Below, piece after piece: positions 42,098 to 54,602 of a stretch of DNA of 64,000 bases. The notes beneath the pieces were generated by a model. That model was not told where the DNA came from. It saw only the letters and a list, made by a program, of their open reading frames with translations, and ran no database searches. Both the position numbers and the translations under genes were made by a program. Position 1 is the first letter of the stretch. Every line of letters begins with the position of its first letter. The stretch is from Nymphaea colorata (taxonomy: Eukaryota > Streptophyta > Magnoliopsida > Nymphaeales > Nymphaeaceae), in the NCBI RefSeq assembly GCF_008831285.2, contig NC_045139.1, forward strand, positions 1,682,704 through 1,746,703, read 5' to 3'.

Positions 42098-42599
42098 CCT
42101 TATTGACAATTCTAAAGCTAATTGTTGTTTTCAGATTCGTTTTAATGTATTGCTAACCATTCCCTGCAACAGAAAGCAGCATTTCCATGCTTGAGTACGT
42201 TTGCCGTCGAAAGCACAAGGAACATCAGAATTGAACCGTTTTTGCAAGGAACTACCGTCCCTGCGTTAACGGAGGTGCCAGGAAAGTTCACTCCTCCTTC
42301 TGGTGTCAAGGATATTCTACATGAAAGCGAATCGTCTACACCAGCAATATCATGGGTTAAACGTGGGCATCTGCCTTTCTTGCTCCCAATGTTCCCTACT
42401 CCAACCTGAGCAGAGCCCAGTTCACCTTCAATAGACTGCCCGCGTTCGAGACCACAAGACATCTGGGAGGCACTCGCCTGAACTTACGGGAGGACGATGA
42501 GATCATCTTGCAATTAAGAGGTATGGCTTCTGCAACAATCGAAGTGAAAGCAGATATGTCAAGGCTTTCTCGATTTTCTGCTTCTTTTGAATGGATGGT

Positions 42600-43387
42600 C
42601 GATCCGTCGGCGGTCGCTAGGAGCCCAGGAGGATTTTGGAGAGGGAGGTCATTGTGAAGCGCACGCTTCGGAATTTCTAGATTCTTGAATCACGGTGTTT
42701 TGAGAGAGATAGGGTTGAAGTTGCTGACAATGGGTTGCTGATAATGGATCTTTTCTTAAATTTTCTTGCCCATTTTACATGTAACGGTTATTCACTCGCC
42801 ATATAAGGTGAATGATGATTGTAGAGTGAAACAACACACAAATCATAATTACAACGAGTTTCCTCCTCCTTTTTGAATGGGTTTAATTACTTTACCTGGG
42901 CGAAATCTGATAAACTTTTCTTGAATGGAAAGTCTAGGTTCGGTCATGTTACCGGCAGCAAACAAAATCTGTTGATGGTGATTTGAAGCTTGATGAATGG
43001 AGTCAAATGACCATACTATTATGTCATGGCTCTTGAATTCAATGAAGAAAAAAATTGCTAGTGAATTTTATTTCCTTGAAACTGCCAAAGACATGTGGGA
43101 GGCAGCTCTAGATCTCTATAGCCAGCAATATAATGTCGCTAGAAGATTTCAAATAGCTAAGGAAATTAGTAAGCTTAAACGAGGAAATATGACCTTCACA
43201 TAATATCTTGGACAACTTCATGCTTTATGGGATAAGTGGGAATCTTACACCCTTGTTGCGACTGATGTTGTGACTCTAGAAAATATCATACTCGGGTAAA
43301 ATTTGCTTAATTAAACATCTCAATCAATTGTTTGATTATTGGCTGCTTTCGCAAACGAGATTACCTGAAGGTTAATGCTTAAAAATT
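42600..43387 (+). mobile_element. Ty1/copia gag fragment between two TNL pseudogenes
   Basis: The translation contains NYFTWAKSDKLFLNGKSRFG, then IMSWLLNSMKKKIASEFYFL and AKDMWEAALDLYSQ, the copia-type Gag (UBN2) signature. A TAA at 43201 and frameshifts break it. No LTR or pol was found. It separates the end of one post-LRR exon from the start of an LRR exon, and its right part (43290-43345) is a short sequence also present at 25250 and 48005. Confidence 0.75.
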
Positions 43388-43393
43388 TTGCTG

Positions 43394-45083
43394 GACCTCA
43401 GTTATTTGAAATTTCTCAATCTTGCTGGAACGGAGATATCTGGCACTCCTGATTTTACCAATGTCCGTTGCCTCGAGCAACTGATACTTATTGACTGCAC
43501 AAAGTTAACTAAGATTCACGAATCTATTGGGGTACTGAAGAGCTTGTTGAGCTTGGACCTAGGAAGATGTAAGATTCTGGCAAAATACCAGACTCTGTTT
43601 GCAAATTAAGTTCTTTCAAGTCTCTTGATCTACGTAAGTGTGCCCAAGTTCCGTGTTTGCCTGAAAGCCTGGAGAATATGAAAGCACTGCAGAAGCTTTA
43701 TCTTGAGAGAAGCATTAAAACCTTACCTGATTCAATAGGAAGTCTTAGAAGACTTGGAGTTCTCTGTCTTTGAAAGGTTGCAAGGACCTGGAAACATTGC
43801 CACGTTCCATCAGAAATTTACGTTTACCACTGCTGATAGTCCAGACTTTCTTTGACTGATGATACAACCGAATAGATGCCTGATTCTGTGGAACATATGA
43901 CAAATCTTAGCTCATTGTTTTTGGATGCATGATGCTCAAAGCATTACCTGCCTACATTGGTTCACTGAGAAGAATTAAGGAACTCACGTTGGACTGTATG
44001 CGGATTACAAGTTTACCTAACTCTGTTGGTGGACTCAAGGAACTTGTCACCTTCAAAATCATCTGTGCGAGTTTGGAAGCTCAGGATTCACTCGGAGGAT
44101 TAGAAAAACTTGAAGACTTGCATATCGATTGCAGCAGATTAACATCTCTACCTCACAGTATTGGACATCTGAAAAATCTTCGAACGCTTCTGTTGCGTTG
44201 CAGCAACCTGGAAGACTTGCCTGCTTCAATCAATTATTTGGGAAGACTTCAAAGGTTATGGTTAAGAGATTGCCATAATCTGAAAAAGCTAACGCTTGCT
44301 CCCATACCGCAGCAGGACAGTCCACAGCATTCTGCATTATCTCAGCCGTTCTCGTCAAAGAGACCAGAAGAGGGTGGGCATGGTTCTCTTCTACAACTTT
44401 GTTCTTCCTTGCACGATCTTGAAGCTTCTGACTGCACTCAACTGAGAGAAATAAACATTTCCGACCTCCAATCGTTGATGAAGCTGGATCTTCGAGGTTC
44501 TGATTTGTTAGAAGACATCCACGGTCTGGAAAATATTTCGAATAATTTGGAAAGTCTTGTTTTGCCCAATCCAGCATGTGCCCTTAGCGACAACTTCAAT
44601 GAAAGTTCTTTCAAGGTACAATATCTTTTCTCTTTAGTATCGTATTGACCACTATGGAGGTTATCAGATGCATTATTTTCTTGGTTAGAAATAATATTCA
44701 TGTCAAGATTAAGCAGCTTGGAGCATTGCCACTGATGGTCCTCGCCTCTGTAGCTCTAGATCTGATAGAGCATGAGGATACTGTGTGTGCCATACATGTG
44801 GAGGACAGTCTCAGAGGCAATAAATCTAGTTATATTTGGGCATTAGAGTGTCAAATAACCATAAGAAAGTTGGTCATATCTGGACGATACCGTCGCGCCT
44901 CTACGGCAAGGGTCGGCCGGACAAGCAAAACGGCGATAACATCAGTTACAAATTTGATACTAATCAAACAAATGCATCACGAATAGGACTTTACCTTTTT
45001 ATTTTAGGCCAATCCTTGGACAGGCAAAGGATAAATTTATCACATTTGACAGTTTGTCCATCTTAGCAGTATAAATAAATAAA

Positions 45084-45119
<36 letters not shown>

Positions 45120-45751
45120 CCTTTGTCCATTATTGACAATTCTAAACCTAATTGTTATTTTCAGATCCATTTTAAAGTGTTCCTAACCTTTGCCTGCAAC
45201 AGAAAGCAGCATTTCCACGCTTGAGTACGTTTGCCGTCGAAAGCACAAGGAACACCAGAATTGATCCGTTTTTGCGAGGAACTACCCTCCCTGCGTTAAC
45301 GGAGGTGCCAAGAGAGTTCACTGGTCCTTCTGGTGTCAAGGATATTCTACATGAGAGCGAATCGTCTACACCAGCAATATCATGGGTTCAACGTGGGCAT
45401 CTGCCTTTCTTGCCTCCAAATGTTCCCCACTTCATGCCTTTCTTGCTTCCAAATGTTCCCCACTTCAACCGCTGCTTGAACGGAGCGCAGTTCACCTTCG
45501 ATAGACTGACCTCTCCCATCCTGGTATCAGTCGTCGTAGACAACGGCCATCTCGCGTTCGAGACCACAAAGCATCTGGAAGGCACTTGCCTGACCTTATG
45601 CAATGACGATGAGATCATGTTGCGATTAAGAGATATGGCTTCTGCCACAATCGAAGTGACGGCAGACATGTCGAGGCTTTCGCAACTTTCTGCTTCTTTT
45701 GAATGGGAGATGAAAAGGCACGATGATGTAGAGAGGCCAGTGGCTGGCTAG
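43394..45751 (+). pseudogene. TNL remnant: LRR exon (broken) plus intact-looking post-LRR exon
   Basis: The LRR exon (43394-44615) matches the second LRR exon of the intact genes. Its acceptor is CTG instead of CAG/TAG. A one-base loss at about 43578 and a two-base gain near 43762 shift the frame, and about 150 bases are missing near 43850. From 43929 it is open again to the GT at 44616. The post-LRR exon (45203-45751) follows a good CAG acceptor and is completely open for 182 codons. It has a 33-base in-frame tandem duplication (PFLPPNVPHF / PFLLPNVPHF). No TIR or NBS precedes it, so it is not a working receptor. Confidence 0.88.
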
Positions 45752-46305
45752 CCACACCAAACGCCTCAATGTCTTGTGGAAGAAGCCACTCACTGTTCAT
45801 CTGCTGGAACCCTTGCCGATCAAACGCCTCAATGTATAAGCAACGAAAAAGAAAAGAAATTAAGTTCTTAAGTTGGAATTCGTCGGTACTCTACGTGCAA
45901 TATATAAGTCGTTGATCCTTTGTAACGCACAAAACATGTATAAGCTTCAAGCTAGTCTCTAGCGTGTGCCATCTCTTTTTATCCGTAGAAGCAAATTAAT
46001 GGTAGATATTAAACTCAAAATATCTTTTTTGTTGTGAAAAGCAGTTGCTGGATCATCATATGTTATTCCTTTCCTCATATTCAAATATGAGTTAAATGAA
46101 AAGAAGCCTGATCTACTCAGTTTTCAAATCTAATAGGCCTTGTTAATTTTCAAGGATACAAAACTTTTGAAGAGAACCATAAAGCATGAATGACTGCACG
46201 AGAGATGCAATGGAACCGGAAAAATGGAACCCGGGGCTCGGCCGGCTACTGCCGGCAGGACAGCTAGACCAAGCAAACCTATACCGTAGATTGTTTAGCT
46301 TCCTA
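45752..46305. repeat. Conserved TNL 3' flank
   Basis: 45790-46230 aligns with 16610-17060 and 34590-34960. No gene. Confidence 0.65.
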
Positions 46306-48230
46306 AAGCCTTTGCATGGAATGGGTCAGTAGAACAGTACGCATATTCGAGAATTGAACTAAGGGGAGCATCAGAATTATTTGAAGATCGCTGAGCCCTG
46401 CAAGCGTTGTTGCTGGTTGCCTTCTGTAAGCCCCCCATCCTTGCGCCCCTGTAACACCTTCCATAGTTATTCTTACCCTGATTTTGTTCGATTTTATTTG
46501 TTTCTTTCTGTATTAACAAATTCATTCTGGATACTTGTTCTGTATTCTGAACCGAGATATGCATAACGAAATCTCACAGACCTAATGGAATTCAAAAACT
46601 TTTTCTTTCTCTATCAGTCGTACTCTTGTTCTTCCCCTGTTTCGATTCCTCCCCTTTACTGCTCTACCGCTCTCTGTTTTCTACAGTATCGTTTCTGCAC
46701 AAGAACTACATATTACGCAAATATGTATGTGTATGCGCATTGAAAGTTCTTTTTCTCTCTTTTGGGAGAGAGACTGAGGGGCGTGAAATCCATTGACAAA
46801 CAAAGTCTGGTGACAAGACATCAACAATCAGCAAAAAAGCAATAGAAGAAAAGAAAAGAGAACCAGAAGAAGTACAAAAGCAAGAGGGACTTGTAATATA
46901 TAGAGAATGTTTCATCGTCAAGCTTATCTTTTATTTATGTATGACTTCAAACATGAACCACATTTTGTGAATATTTTTCCAATAAGATCTGATTTTCATT
47001 AAAATTACCTTATAAAAACTGAAAGTAATTTCTGTTAACCTCCGAAAGTTAATTGAAAATGTTTCTTAAATCACGTTGACAGTTTTATCTCAAGTTAGCA
47101 ATACTTACTTCACACCCATATTCCATAGTTAATTTTTATAAAAAGATCAACCATATTAAAATATGGCTCAAAGATTGCTGATACTTTTTTCTACATTATT
47201 AACATAAAAAGCAACCCCAAGAGAAAGTTCTCTATTAATTTGATAACACACAGTACTGCCGTGTGGATTGGGGAAATTAAGTTTAAAAGTCCTTGCTTTC
47301 ACAACATCGAGCATTCATAAGGAAGGTTTCCAATAGTTACTCTTGATAATGATATATTTTCTTAGTCATTATGCTCACAACCGTTTCGATCTTATATTTC
47401 GTAAGGATAACATTTAAACGTGAGATCACGACATGAACATTGGCAAGTTCTTTCTCCGGATGGAAAATAGAGAAACCATGTGACCCGCTTAGATTGTGAT
47501 CTTTGACTCCAATCACATGGAGAGATGTATCCATTGTTCTTTGAAGACTGAGAAATAATCCTTGTCGATGTAATAATCCTTTGACTGCTTCTATTGACCA
47601 ATATCGATACTTATCCATCTTCACGATAGGAACTTTCCTGGAAATTTTTCTTGGCAGCCATTTCTTCATAAATATCTTATCTCCCGGTCGCTGTTTACTA
47701 TATGACTGTGATCTGTAAAGCCGATATTGCCTTCATCTCTAAATAGAAAACCTGTCCTTATGGCTTTTGCTACTGATGCTGGGTGAGATATTAATGCTCT
47801 GAAATCCTGTTTTGTACCTTTTGGGATCTTAGAGGAAGATTGTATTGAAATCTCAAACCAATTACGCTGGAGAAAGGCCGATCTCTCTGTCTCTTATTTG
47901 GGTTTCCCTCTCTTCACAAGAAGAATGAAAGTAGAGCATTGTAAGATGGTCATGAAGAAGGTTTTTATAAATGCCCCCAGGATGGAAAAGTCGGCTTCTA
48001 CTATACTCGGTAGGAATTTTGCTTAATTAAACATCTTCTCAATCAATTGTTTGATTATTGGCTGATGTGTTCCTAAGCAAAATCTATTGCTCATTGAGAG
48101 GGAACGTTGCAATTTGCTTTGGGAGAAAGTGACTCTCAAAGGAAGTTCCACCTTGTTAGTTGGAAATGTCTTTGTGGTGTGATGGTGGAATGTGGAGTTG
48201 GCTTGAAAAGTCTTTGAACCACTGACAGTC
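46306..48230. repeat. Duplicated 3' flank with 731-bp insertion and LINE relic
   Basis: 46306-46686 and 47418-48230 are collinear with 24410-25470. The segment 46687-47417 is extra in this copy. Within 47760-48000 a decayed LINE reverse transcriptase end is readable (NALKSC, then SYLGFPL followed by RRMKVEHCKMVMKKV). Stops interrupt it. Confidence 0.65.
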
Positions 48231-50217
48231 TGTAGCTCTCAAAGTATACATAACTGATTTGAATTGGTCCAAGTGTATAATATTAATTCTGTTCCGTTTC
48301 GGTTGTGTAATAATTAAAAGTTTGATTTAAATTCAGTTGTGAATTTAAAGTCGGATTTGAATTTCAAAATAAAAATTTAGATTCAGATATAGTGTGCACT
48401 CCGTGTCCTAAGCCCAAGCACACATGCAAATGTTCGGTTCTCCCAGGATTGTGTGAAGTGTATTTTGGTCATTTACAAAAATACATAGATATTACAGGTA
48501 TCTAAAGCTATTTTTGGATTTTCCTGTTTACCCTTATAGGAGAGTTTTTCTTTTTACATATGAAGGACTTTCTGGACATTGCGTGGCTCTAACATGCACC
48601 ACTGGGGCCACAAGTGGGCCGAACATAGAACCTGCTTCGCCTTCGATACCCTAATGTACTGCATGTTTTTTAAGGGATGATAAAGCAAATATATGCAAGT
48701 TTTAATCTAGCTCTTTGATGATCTACAAGGGCCATGGGCCCATCTAAAAAAAAAAAAAATTAAATTTACATGTTAATTTTAAAAAAAATCATTTGTCTAA
48801 TATAAAAATGTTGAAAAATGATATTTCGGTCTAGTTAAAATTTAGAAAATTTAATTTGAGCCTCTCATAGAAAAATTTATGGCTCGGTCCTTGGATGGCA
48901 AGCCATGACTTTTGAGCATCACGAAGTACTTCTTTCCCCACAAGGACAAACAGGGAAACCGTGTTCCCCCTGGATATATCAATACCAGCTTTGACTCCAA
49001 GTACCACACATCTTCCCTAGAGAGACTGAGACCTAATCCTCTTCATTGTAATTAATCCTCTGGTTGTTTCCCTTGTATAGATCCGTCTTCATGATTGGAG
49101 CTTTTGAGGAAACTTTTCGAGTTTCAATGTGTTTCTACTTTCTAGTGTAGTCATCAAAAAATCAAAATGTCTCTTACAATAACATAATTTTGTAGTAGAA
49201 ATATCAATATTTAATTTTCATAAAAGCAATCTTTTGAATTAAAGCATGCTTTTAGACTATCATAAACACTCTGTAAGAAAATAAGTTCGTCTTTTTTTTT
49301 TAAAGGAAAAATTAAGTGGTGTTGCTTGGTCCTTGACCTAAGCGTTCTAAATATGAAGTGTGAATTCGTGGCTCATAAAGAAGGCTGATCCAGATAGAAA
49401 ATTGACAATGACATGCTGCCCTAAGCGACAGTTAAGAACTACTTTATTACTTGTTTGGGCCCATGAAAATTCTAACGTGTTATCTGCAACGAAGATAAGA
49501 GAGGAAATTATTGAAGTTTTCCTATCCTCGTGCTAAAATAAACACAAACCTTCAAATATCATTTTCAAGACCAATTAATTCTTTAGTGCAAGTCAAAAAC
49601 CGCACTGTGTACATTTTGGATCTTATCAGAAGTGATGCAATATCATGTCCGGAAGGAAAGTATGCATATCAAATTATAACCCTTTCTGAATCATTTTGAA
49701 CTATAGTATGCATGGAAGCATCCGCACCACAAAAATAAAGGCATTAGAGAGATAGTTCAAATTAAAACCACTTTAATTCATGCCAGTCAGTGGATTAATT
49801 CACTTTGAATTATTCAAACCCGATTTAAGCATGATTTCTACTTATTCTATTGGTGTCATTTCTGCAAAAGTCGTGTAACCACATGACACCAATTTTTTTT
49901 TTATTAAAATTTTAAAATACATTTATTCTTAAAATTAATCATCTCTATAATGTGCATGCCATGTATTTGAATAGTTTTCGCATTTCATATGTCGTTTATA
50001 TTGTGACACTGTCGGTTTCAATGTTCCAACCGATGTCTCTGACATGCATCTGCAACCAGGGAAATGGAGAGAGAAACAAACACACACAATTGTACACCTC
50101 AAGAAGTTTGATAATGAAGATGTGGCTGCTTGGAGCTGCTTGGAGAGATAAGGTGATCAATAATACAATACATGTCTTATTATACTACTGATATGAAGGT
50201 GATCCAGCTAGCCGAGA
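48231..50217. other. Intergenic between NLR cluster and galactinol synthase
   Basis: AT-rich. 48745-48890 resembles 25540-25670 and 38480-38590 (TTAAAA...TTAGAAA...AATTTG words), a low-copy repeat. Small open frames at 49511, 49952 and 50240 are not supported. The last is antisense to the galactinol synthase exon. Confidence 0.5.
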
Positions 50218-51982
50218 TCAAGCAGCAGATGGTGCAGGGATGAAGTTTATTGCAGGCTCAGGCATGTCAGTCATAAGAACCGCCCTTGGCAAGCTCTCTC
50301 CCACCATGACTGGGTCCTCTTCCTTGAAGTCGAGAGACTTATCGTTGAAGATATCCCACCATTTCTGCACTAGCATCTTGATATCCTCCCTGCCCATGTT
50401 AGCATCTTTGCCTGTGTACCTCCAAGGTTTGGAACCCTACAATGAAAAATCAACAGAGAAACAAAATAACATAAATAAGTGAGAAAATCGATATAGTATT
50501 TCAAGAAATAGTTCATAATTAATTAGAAAAATGAAGTATTGATACTTACAGCAGCACAGTAATGCACCACCTTGACTTTCTCTAGATCGACCTTATCGGG
50601 GTGGCGCCATAGCATGGCTAGCACCAAGTTGTAAACCAGTGGGATGGGCTTGTAAAATTTTTCGAAGAACATGTTCAAGAAGTCCTATATTGAATTTCAA
50701 GATAAATAAGATAGCATTCATTACGAAAATAAGCATGATGACGATGATGATATGTTCAAGACAAAGTAGAGGGATGTGAGATGATGCTGATGTTGAAGTT
50801 CATTATCACCATCGTCATTAACGTGGTCACATGACAAACTACAATGATAATTGCAGGTGCCAGATTGATATTTACCAAGATTCTGTAACTGAATCAATGT
50901 ATCGAGAACATCTTCATTCTTTTCTGTAAGCTTCTGAAAGATTTTACCCTAAGAAATTACATGTTGACATGCCTTTGACACCAAATTTAATGCATCTTTC
51001 TAATGAACAAGTACTGATTATATGTAAAGCAAATATAAATTTTAGTTTAATAAAAACTCTCTCTCTTTAGATCTCTTATATATTGTTGGCAAGGACCAAT
51101 TATCCGTCCTTGTCTTCAAGTTACCTGGCGATGAAAATGGGACCATGACAGAGAAAACTTGATGAAGAGAAAGGAGAGATAGGACCCGGGGACTTACCTG
51201 CTCTGCAAATGGGGTAGGAGGAGTGACCTTGAGGGTCTCAAGGAGGCTGTCACAGGTGAGCGTACTGGGCTCAAACACAAACATCCCAGCGTTGAAGTAG
51301 GGTGCTGGTGGCGGTCCCATTTCAGCAGGCCAAGCCACCTTCTCCGGGCACTGCTGGCAGTAGCCAATGGAGTACTGAGGCGTGTGGCTCCATGTCTTCT
51401 CACAGAAGCAGTCCATAACAGCATAGAAGTATCCATCTGCTGCATCAAACAGGTGGTCTATGTTCTCATACACTTGGATGTCTGCATCCAAGTAAACCAT
51501 CTTGCTGTACTCCTCAAACTGCACCACATACACAGCAATCACCAAGAAACATGTCATGACATCATCATACACATAATCATCATCATCATCTAAGTGCTGT
51601 TACCATGAAAACAAAGCGAATTACAAAGTTTTCACGAGTTAATTACCCCCCATATACGGAGCTTAGAGTAGTTGATGACGTAGTAGGCCATGGCGAACTG
51701 GACTTGGTTTTTCGGCGGGTATACGGGCTCGATCTCGCGAACTATGCAGCCCTGTGAAGTAAGGACTTTCCGGTGTTCCTCCGGTACGTCCGGCAGGACG
51801 GCGACCACCAACGGGTATGCGCTCTTCACCTTACGCAGACCCTTTACCAGGCCGACGACTCCTTTGACGTAGTCGCCGTTTCCGGCTAGGAAGGTGACAT
51901 AGGCACGCTTGGAGTAGCCAGCGTTGAGCGTGGCGACCTTGCCGGTGCTAGTGACGGTACTAATAGGTATTCCCGGGGCCAT
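50218..51982 (-). CDS. GolS: Galactinol synthase (GT8 family), 336 aa, four exons
   Basis: Minus-strand exons 51982-51647, 51518-51198, 50684-50550 and 50436-50218, all with GT/AG ends and in phase, giving 336 residues (normal family length about 325-345). The enzyme moves galactose from UDP-galactose to myo-inositol, making galactinol, the committed step to raffinose-family oligosaccharides in the cytosol. Visible signatures: AYVTFLAGNGDYVKGVVGL near the N-terminus, the metal-binding DAD (123-125) in MVYLDADIQV, YFNAGMFVFEPS, H260 in VVHYCAAGSKPWRYTGK, and the C-terminal APSAA typical of galactinol synthases. No defects were seen. It is unrelated to the neighbouring NLRs. Paralogue number (GolS1, 2 and so on) cannot be decided here. 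Confidence 0.97.
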
Positions 51983-52153
51983 GTCTCACGCTAAACTAAT
52001 TACAACGTCGCCGCCCTACTGGTTGTCAGTTTTCCCGGCGCCGGAAAACTAGAGTTGCGATCTGATAAAGCAAAAGGACTGACACCCAAGTGGAATAAGT
52101 TGCTAGAGAGCCAACTTCTCCTCCTGGTTGAATGAGCTCCCCCTCCGACCTCC

Positions 52154-52160
52154 TTAAATA
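52154..52160 (-). promoter_or_regulatory. Possible TATA box of galactinol synthase
   Basis: TATTTAA on the minus strand, 172 bases before the ATG, in an otherwise GC-balanced proximal promoter. Position suits a leader of about 140 bases. Confidence 0.45.
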
Positions 52161-52199
52161 ATTGCCAGATGACAAGCAAATTCGGCCCAAATGACACCA

Positions 52200-54540
52200 A
52201 ATTCAGATTCAGCCACTCGAAAGTCGAAATTGAGCGATGGAGTCAATTTTCCCGGGTTTTATTTCAATGTAATATATTTCTCCTCATGTTTGTCTAGCCG
52301 GCGGTTGATCAAGCAATAAGAGCCGTCCATCTCCACCCTTGGGGATCAACGGCAACCATGTCAGTTCTTCAAACTTTCATTCCATTCCAACTGCCTAGCA
52401 AAATAAATTTTAAAAAATTTTACTTGTTTTATATAAAATTATAAAAAATAATATTTCAACCGTAATAAAATTTAAAAACTTTAATTCACTTTATATTGAT
52501 GAAAAATTTTTGGTTCCGCTCTGCCCCCGTCAACGGAGGCCGTCGCTTTCACGACCGACATGAAAAGTGCGCTCCTATCTTATAAGTCCATAGCAGCATG
52601 GGAATGCAAGTAGAGATTCACGTGGTATAATCTACGGCTGGTTCGTTACACGTGGAAGTTTCTCGAAGCATCAAAGTGGAAAACATTGTTAACAGTCCGA
52701 TTTGCTAGTCATGCTTTTCACTTTACCTATCTTTCTAGAATTTTTTTTTTAGTATTAAATATTATAAATAGCTTATGTACAGATTGATGTTAAGAGAGAT
52801 TCCCTGTTAGAGTTTCTATTCCAATTTGATTTACATTGAAAATTTGTCGTCAGACAAAAGATCCACGGTTTTAAAATCCATATGAATCCCAAAATCAAGA
52901 TAGTTAAAGGATGTGTTTGATCCTACATTGAATTGAAATTTCTTTAACTCCAAATTTCACCACCATGTAAGGATAAAGGTTTGAGATCCTCCCGGTAAAT
53001 ATGTAAACAAAACCTCAAATGGGTTGGATCGCTTCAAGATCAAGTCTCATATCTATGATTGTTTGTTTATTGTAATAAATAAAGACTAAAGACACGTAAA
53101 CTAAATGTGTAAATTAAATTTTATAGTATTCGTTACAAACTCTAATTTAAGCATCAATTTTTTTAAGATTTTCTTATTATTATAGTTTCACTTCAATTTT
53201 ATGGTCGTCCAAGTTTCCCTTTGAAGCTTGAATCCAATTCTTTGGCAACCTACAACTTGCTAGAATGGCAATTGCAATATTGAAAGCGACTTGCATATGA
53301 AAATGAGTGAAAGTGGACATTTATAGGGCGAAAGAGCCAATTTATAGACTTTCGTTCTTCTTATAGGGGAGCTAATATTGGCCGCTGATTGCATTCAAGG
53401 GTCCTCCATCTTCATTGTAAAATGGACGCCGGTGATTTGCGCCATGACAAAAGCTAAGATTATTGCCATAAAATAATCTATGAAGCAGTAGTCGATCTTC
53501 ACCAAGAACAATTCAAACGCAAGTGGCTGGCAATGGTAGGGCCTGGACTGGCAATGGTAGGGCGTGGAAGGAAGGAAAAGGAAGGCGAATGTCGGCAGGA
53601 GCTTCCAGACGCTGGTATGTTCTCGAATTTATAGACTGAGGCGATTCTCGCTTGAGAATAACCGAAGATTCGCGAGTACAAAACTTGAAGTGGGCAGTAA
53701 GGCGAAAAATGTGAACGGTGTGATGTTGAAGATTTGATAAGGGCCCCTTTAACGTATTTATTACTCAAAAAACAAAGAGGAACAGGAACAAACAGGGAAT
53801 AAACAAATACAGCAAACAAAATGTGTCAATTACAGCAAAAGGTTAAAAAAATTAAGTTTCAATAGTGTCACTATTCTCTTTACACACTAAACCTTCTTAA
53901 ATAAGCGTGAGGAGTATTTCATTCTACCCTGAAGATACCCTCAAGATGAGAGCTAAAGTCCGTACTCTTCCCTCCATTCTTTGCTACTAAAGACTCAACG
54001 GATCGTATTTGAATCTAATATATCTTTAACCATATATGCTTTTTCAAATAATCACACATGCAGATTCGATAATAAACGTCATATCTGAATCTAAAATCCA
54101 ATTTCACCACCCGAATTCAATTCGAATCTGATTTTTATATTCATATCCAAATCCAAATCCAAATTTTGATTCGAATTTTGATAATTTTCAAAAATTAAGA
54201 GCATTAAATATCGAATATTTGGCTAAAAATAAATCCGATCTGACTTCGTACTCGAATTTGATCATATATTTACATGTATCCGAATACCAATCCAATCAAA
54301 TGTCATTTTTTGAATCCAAATCTAATCTAATCTCTTAATTGGGTATTAAATATTTTTCATATCGGATTTTTTGGATCTGCTTAATTGAATATTCAATTCA
54401 GATCACGTAAGTACCAGTGTATTGGGTATTGGTGTAGTCGGAGTCCATCGAAAAGTGTGTCGAGAATGTACCTTCTGCCCCTTGGAACATTGTTGTTGAT
54501 ATACCCGAAAATCTCACACATGTTTTACCTTATTGACAAT
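52200..54540. other. Intergenic, no gene seen
   Basis: Apart from the regulatory sites listed separately, this is AT-rich DNA with a short tandem repeat near 53525-53565 (GGCAATGGTAGGGC twice) and a repetitive run of AATCCAAATC/TCGAATTT words at 54060-54380 typical of old repeats. The minus open frame 53499-53819 is not supported. Confidence 0.45.
52617..52668 (-). promoter_or_regulatory. Heat-shock element plus two ACGTGG boxes upstream of galactinol synthase
   Basis: GAAGTTTCTCGAA at 52655-52667 is a perfect three-unit heat-shock element (nGAAnnTTCnnGAAn). ACGTGG, the core of ABA-responsive elements, occurs at 52620-52625 and 52650-52655, the second one touching the heat-shock element. A further two-unit element TTCTAGAA is at 52733-52740. 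Galactinol synthases are known heat-shock-factor and drought/ABA targets in other plants. The distance (about 640-690 bases from the ATG) is plausible. Function here is inferred. Confidence 0.55.
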
Positions 54541-54602
54541 TCTAAAGCTAATTGTTATTTTCAGATCCATTTTAATGTAGTCCTAACCATTGCCTGCAAC
54601 AC

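Larger units (their letters stand above)
39634..42599 (+). pseudogene. TNL pseudogene lacking the NBS exon and most LRRs
   Basis: The TIR exon (39634-40091) has an 11-base loss near 39817 that shifts the frame before the catalytic region, and a CAG to TAG stop at about 40015. No NBS exon exists: TIR intron sequence passes into the intron that normally precedes the first LRR exon (40330-40744). LRR exon 1 (40745-41101) is open and in phase. LRR exon 2 (41196-41522) has lost about 1 kb in frame, jumping from TKLTKV to DLEASDCTQL. The post-LRR exon (42173-42599) has a one-base deletion and a missing piece near 42405-42440, and ends abruptly at FEW, where unrelated DNA begins. Non-functional. Confidence 0.9.

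Noticed and set aside
42191..42409. Post-LRR exon copy considered as a functional alternative last exon
   Set aside because: A one-base loss and a missing piece shift the frame, and the exon is cut at FEW by unrelated DNA.
53499..53819. 106-codon minus open frame near the galactinol synthase
   Set aside because: No recognisable domain, repetitive sequence within it, and no splice or promoter context.
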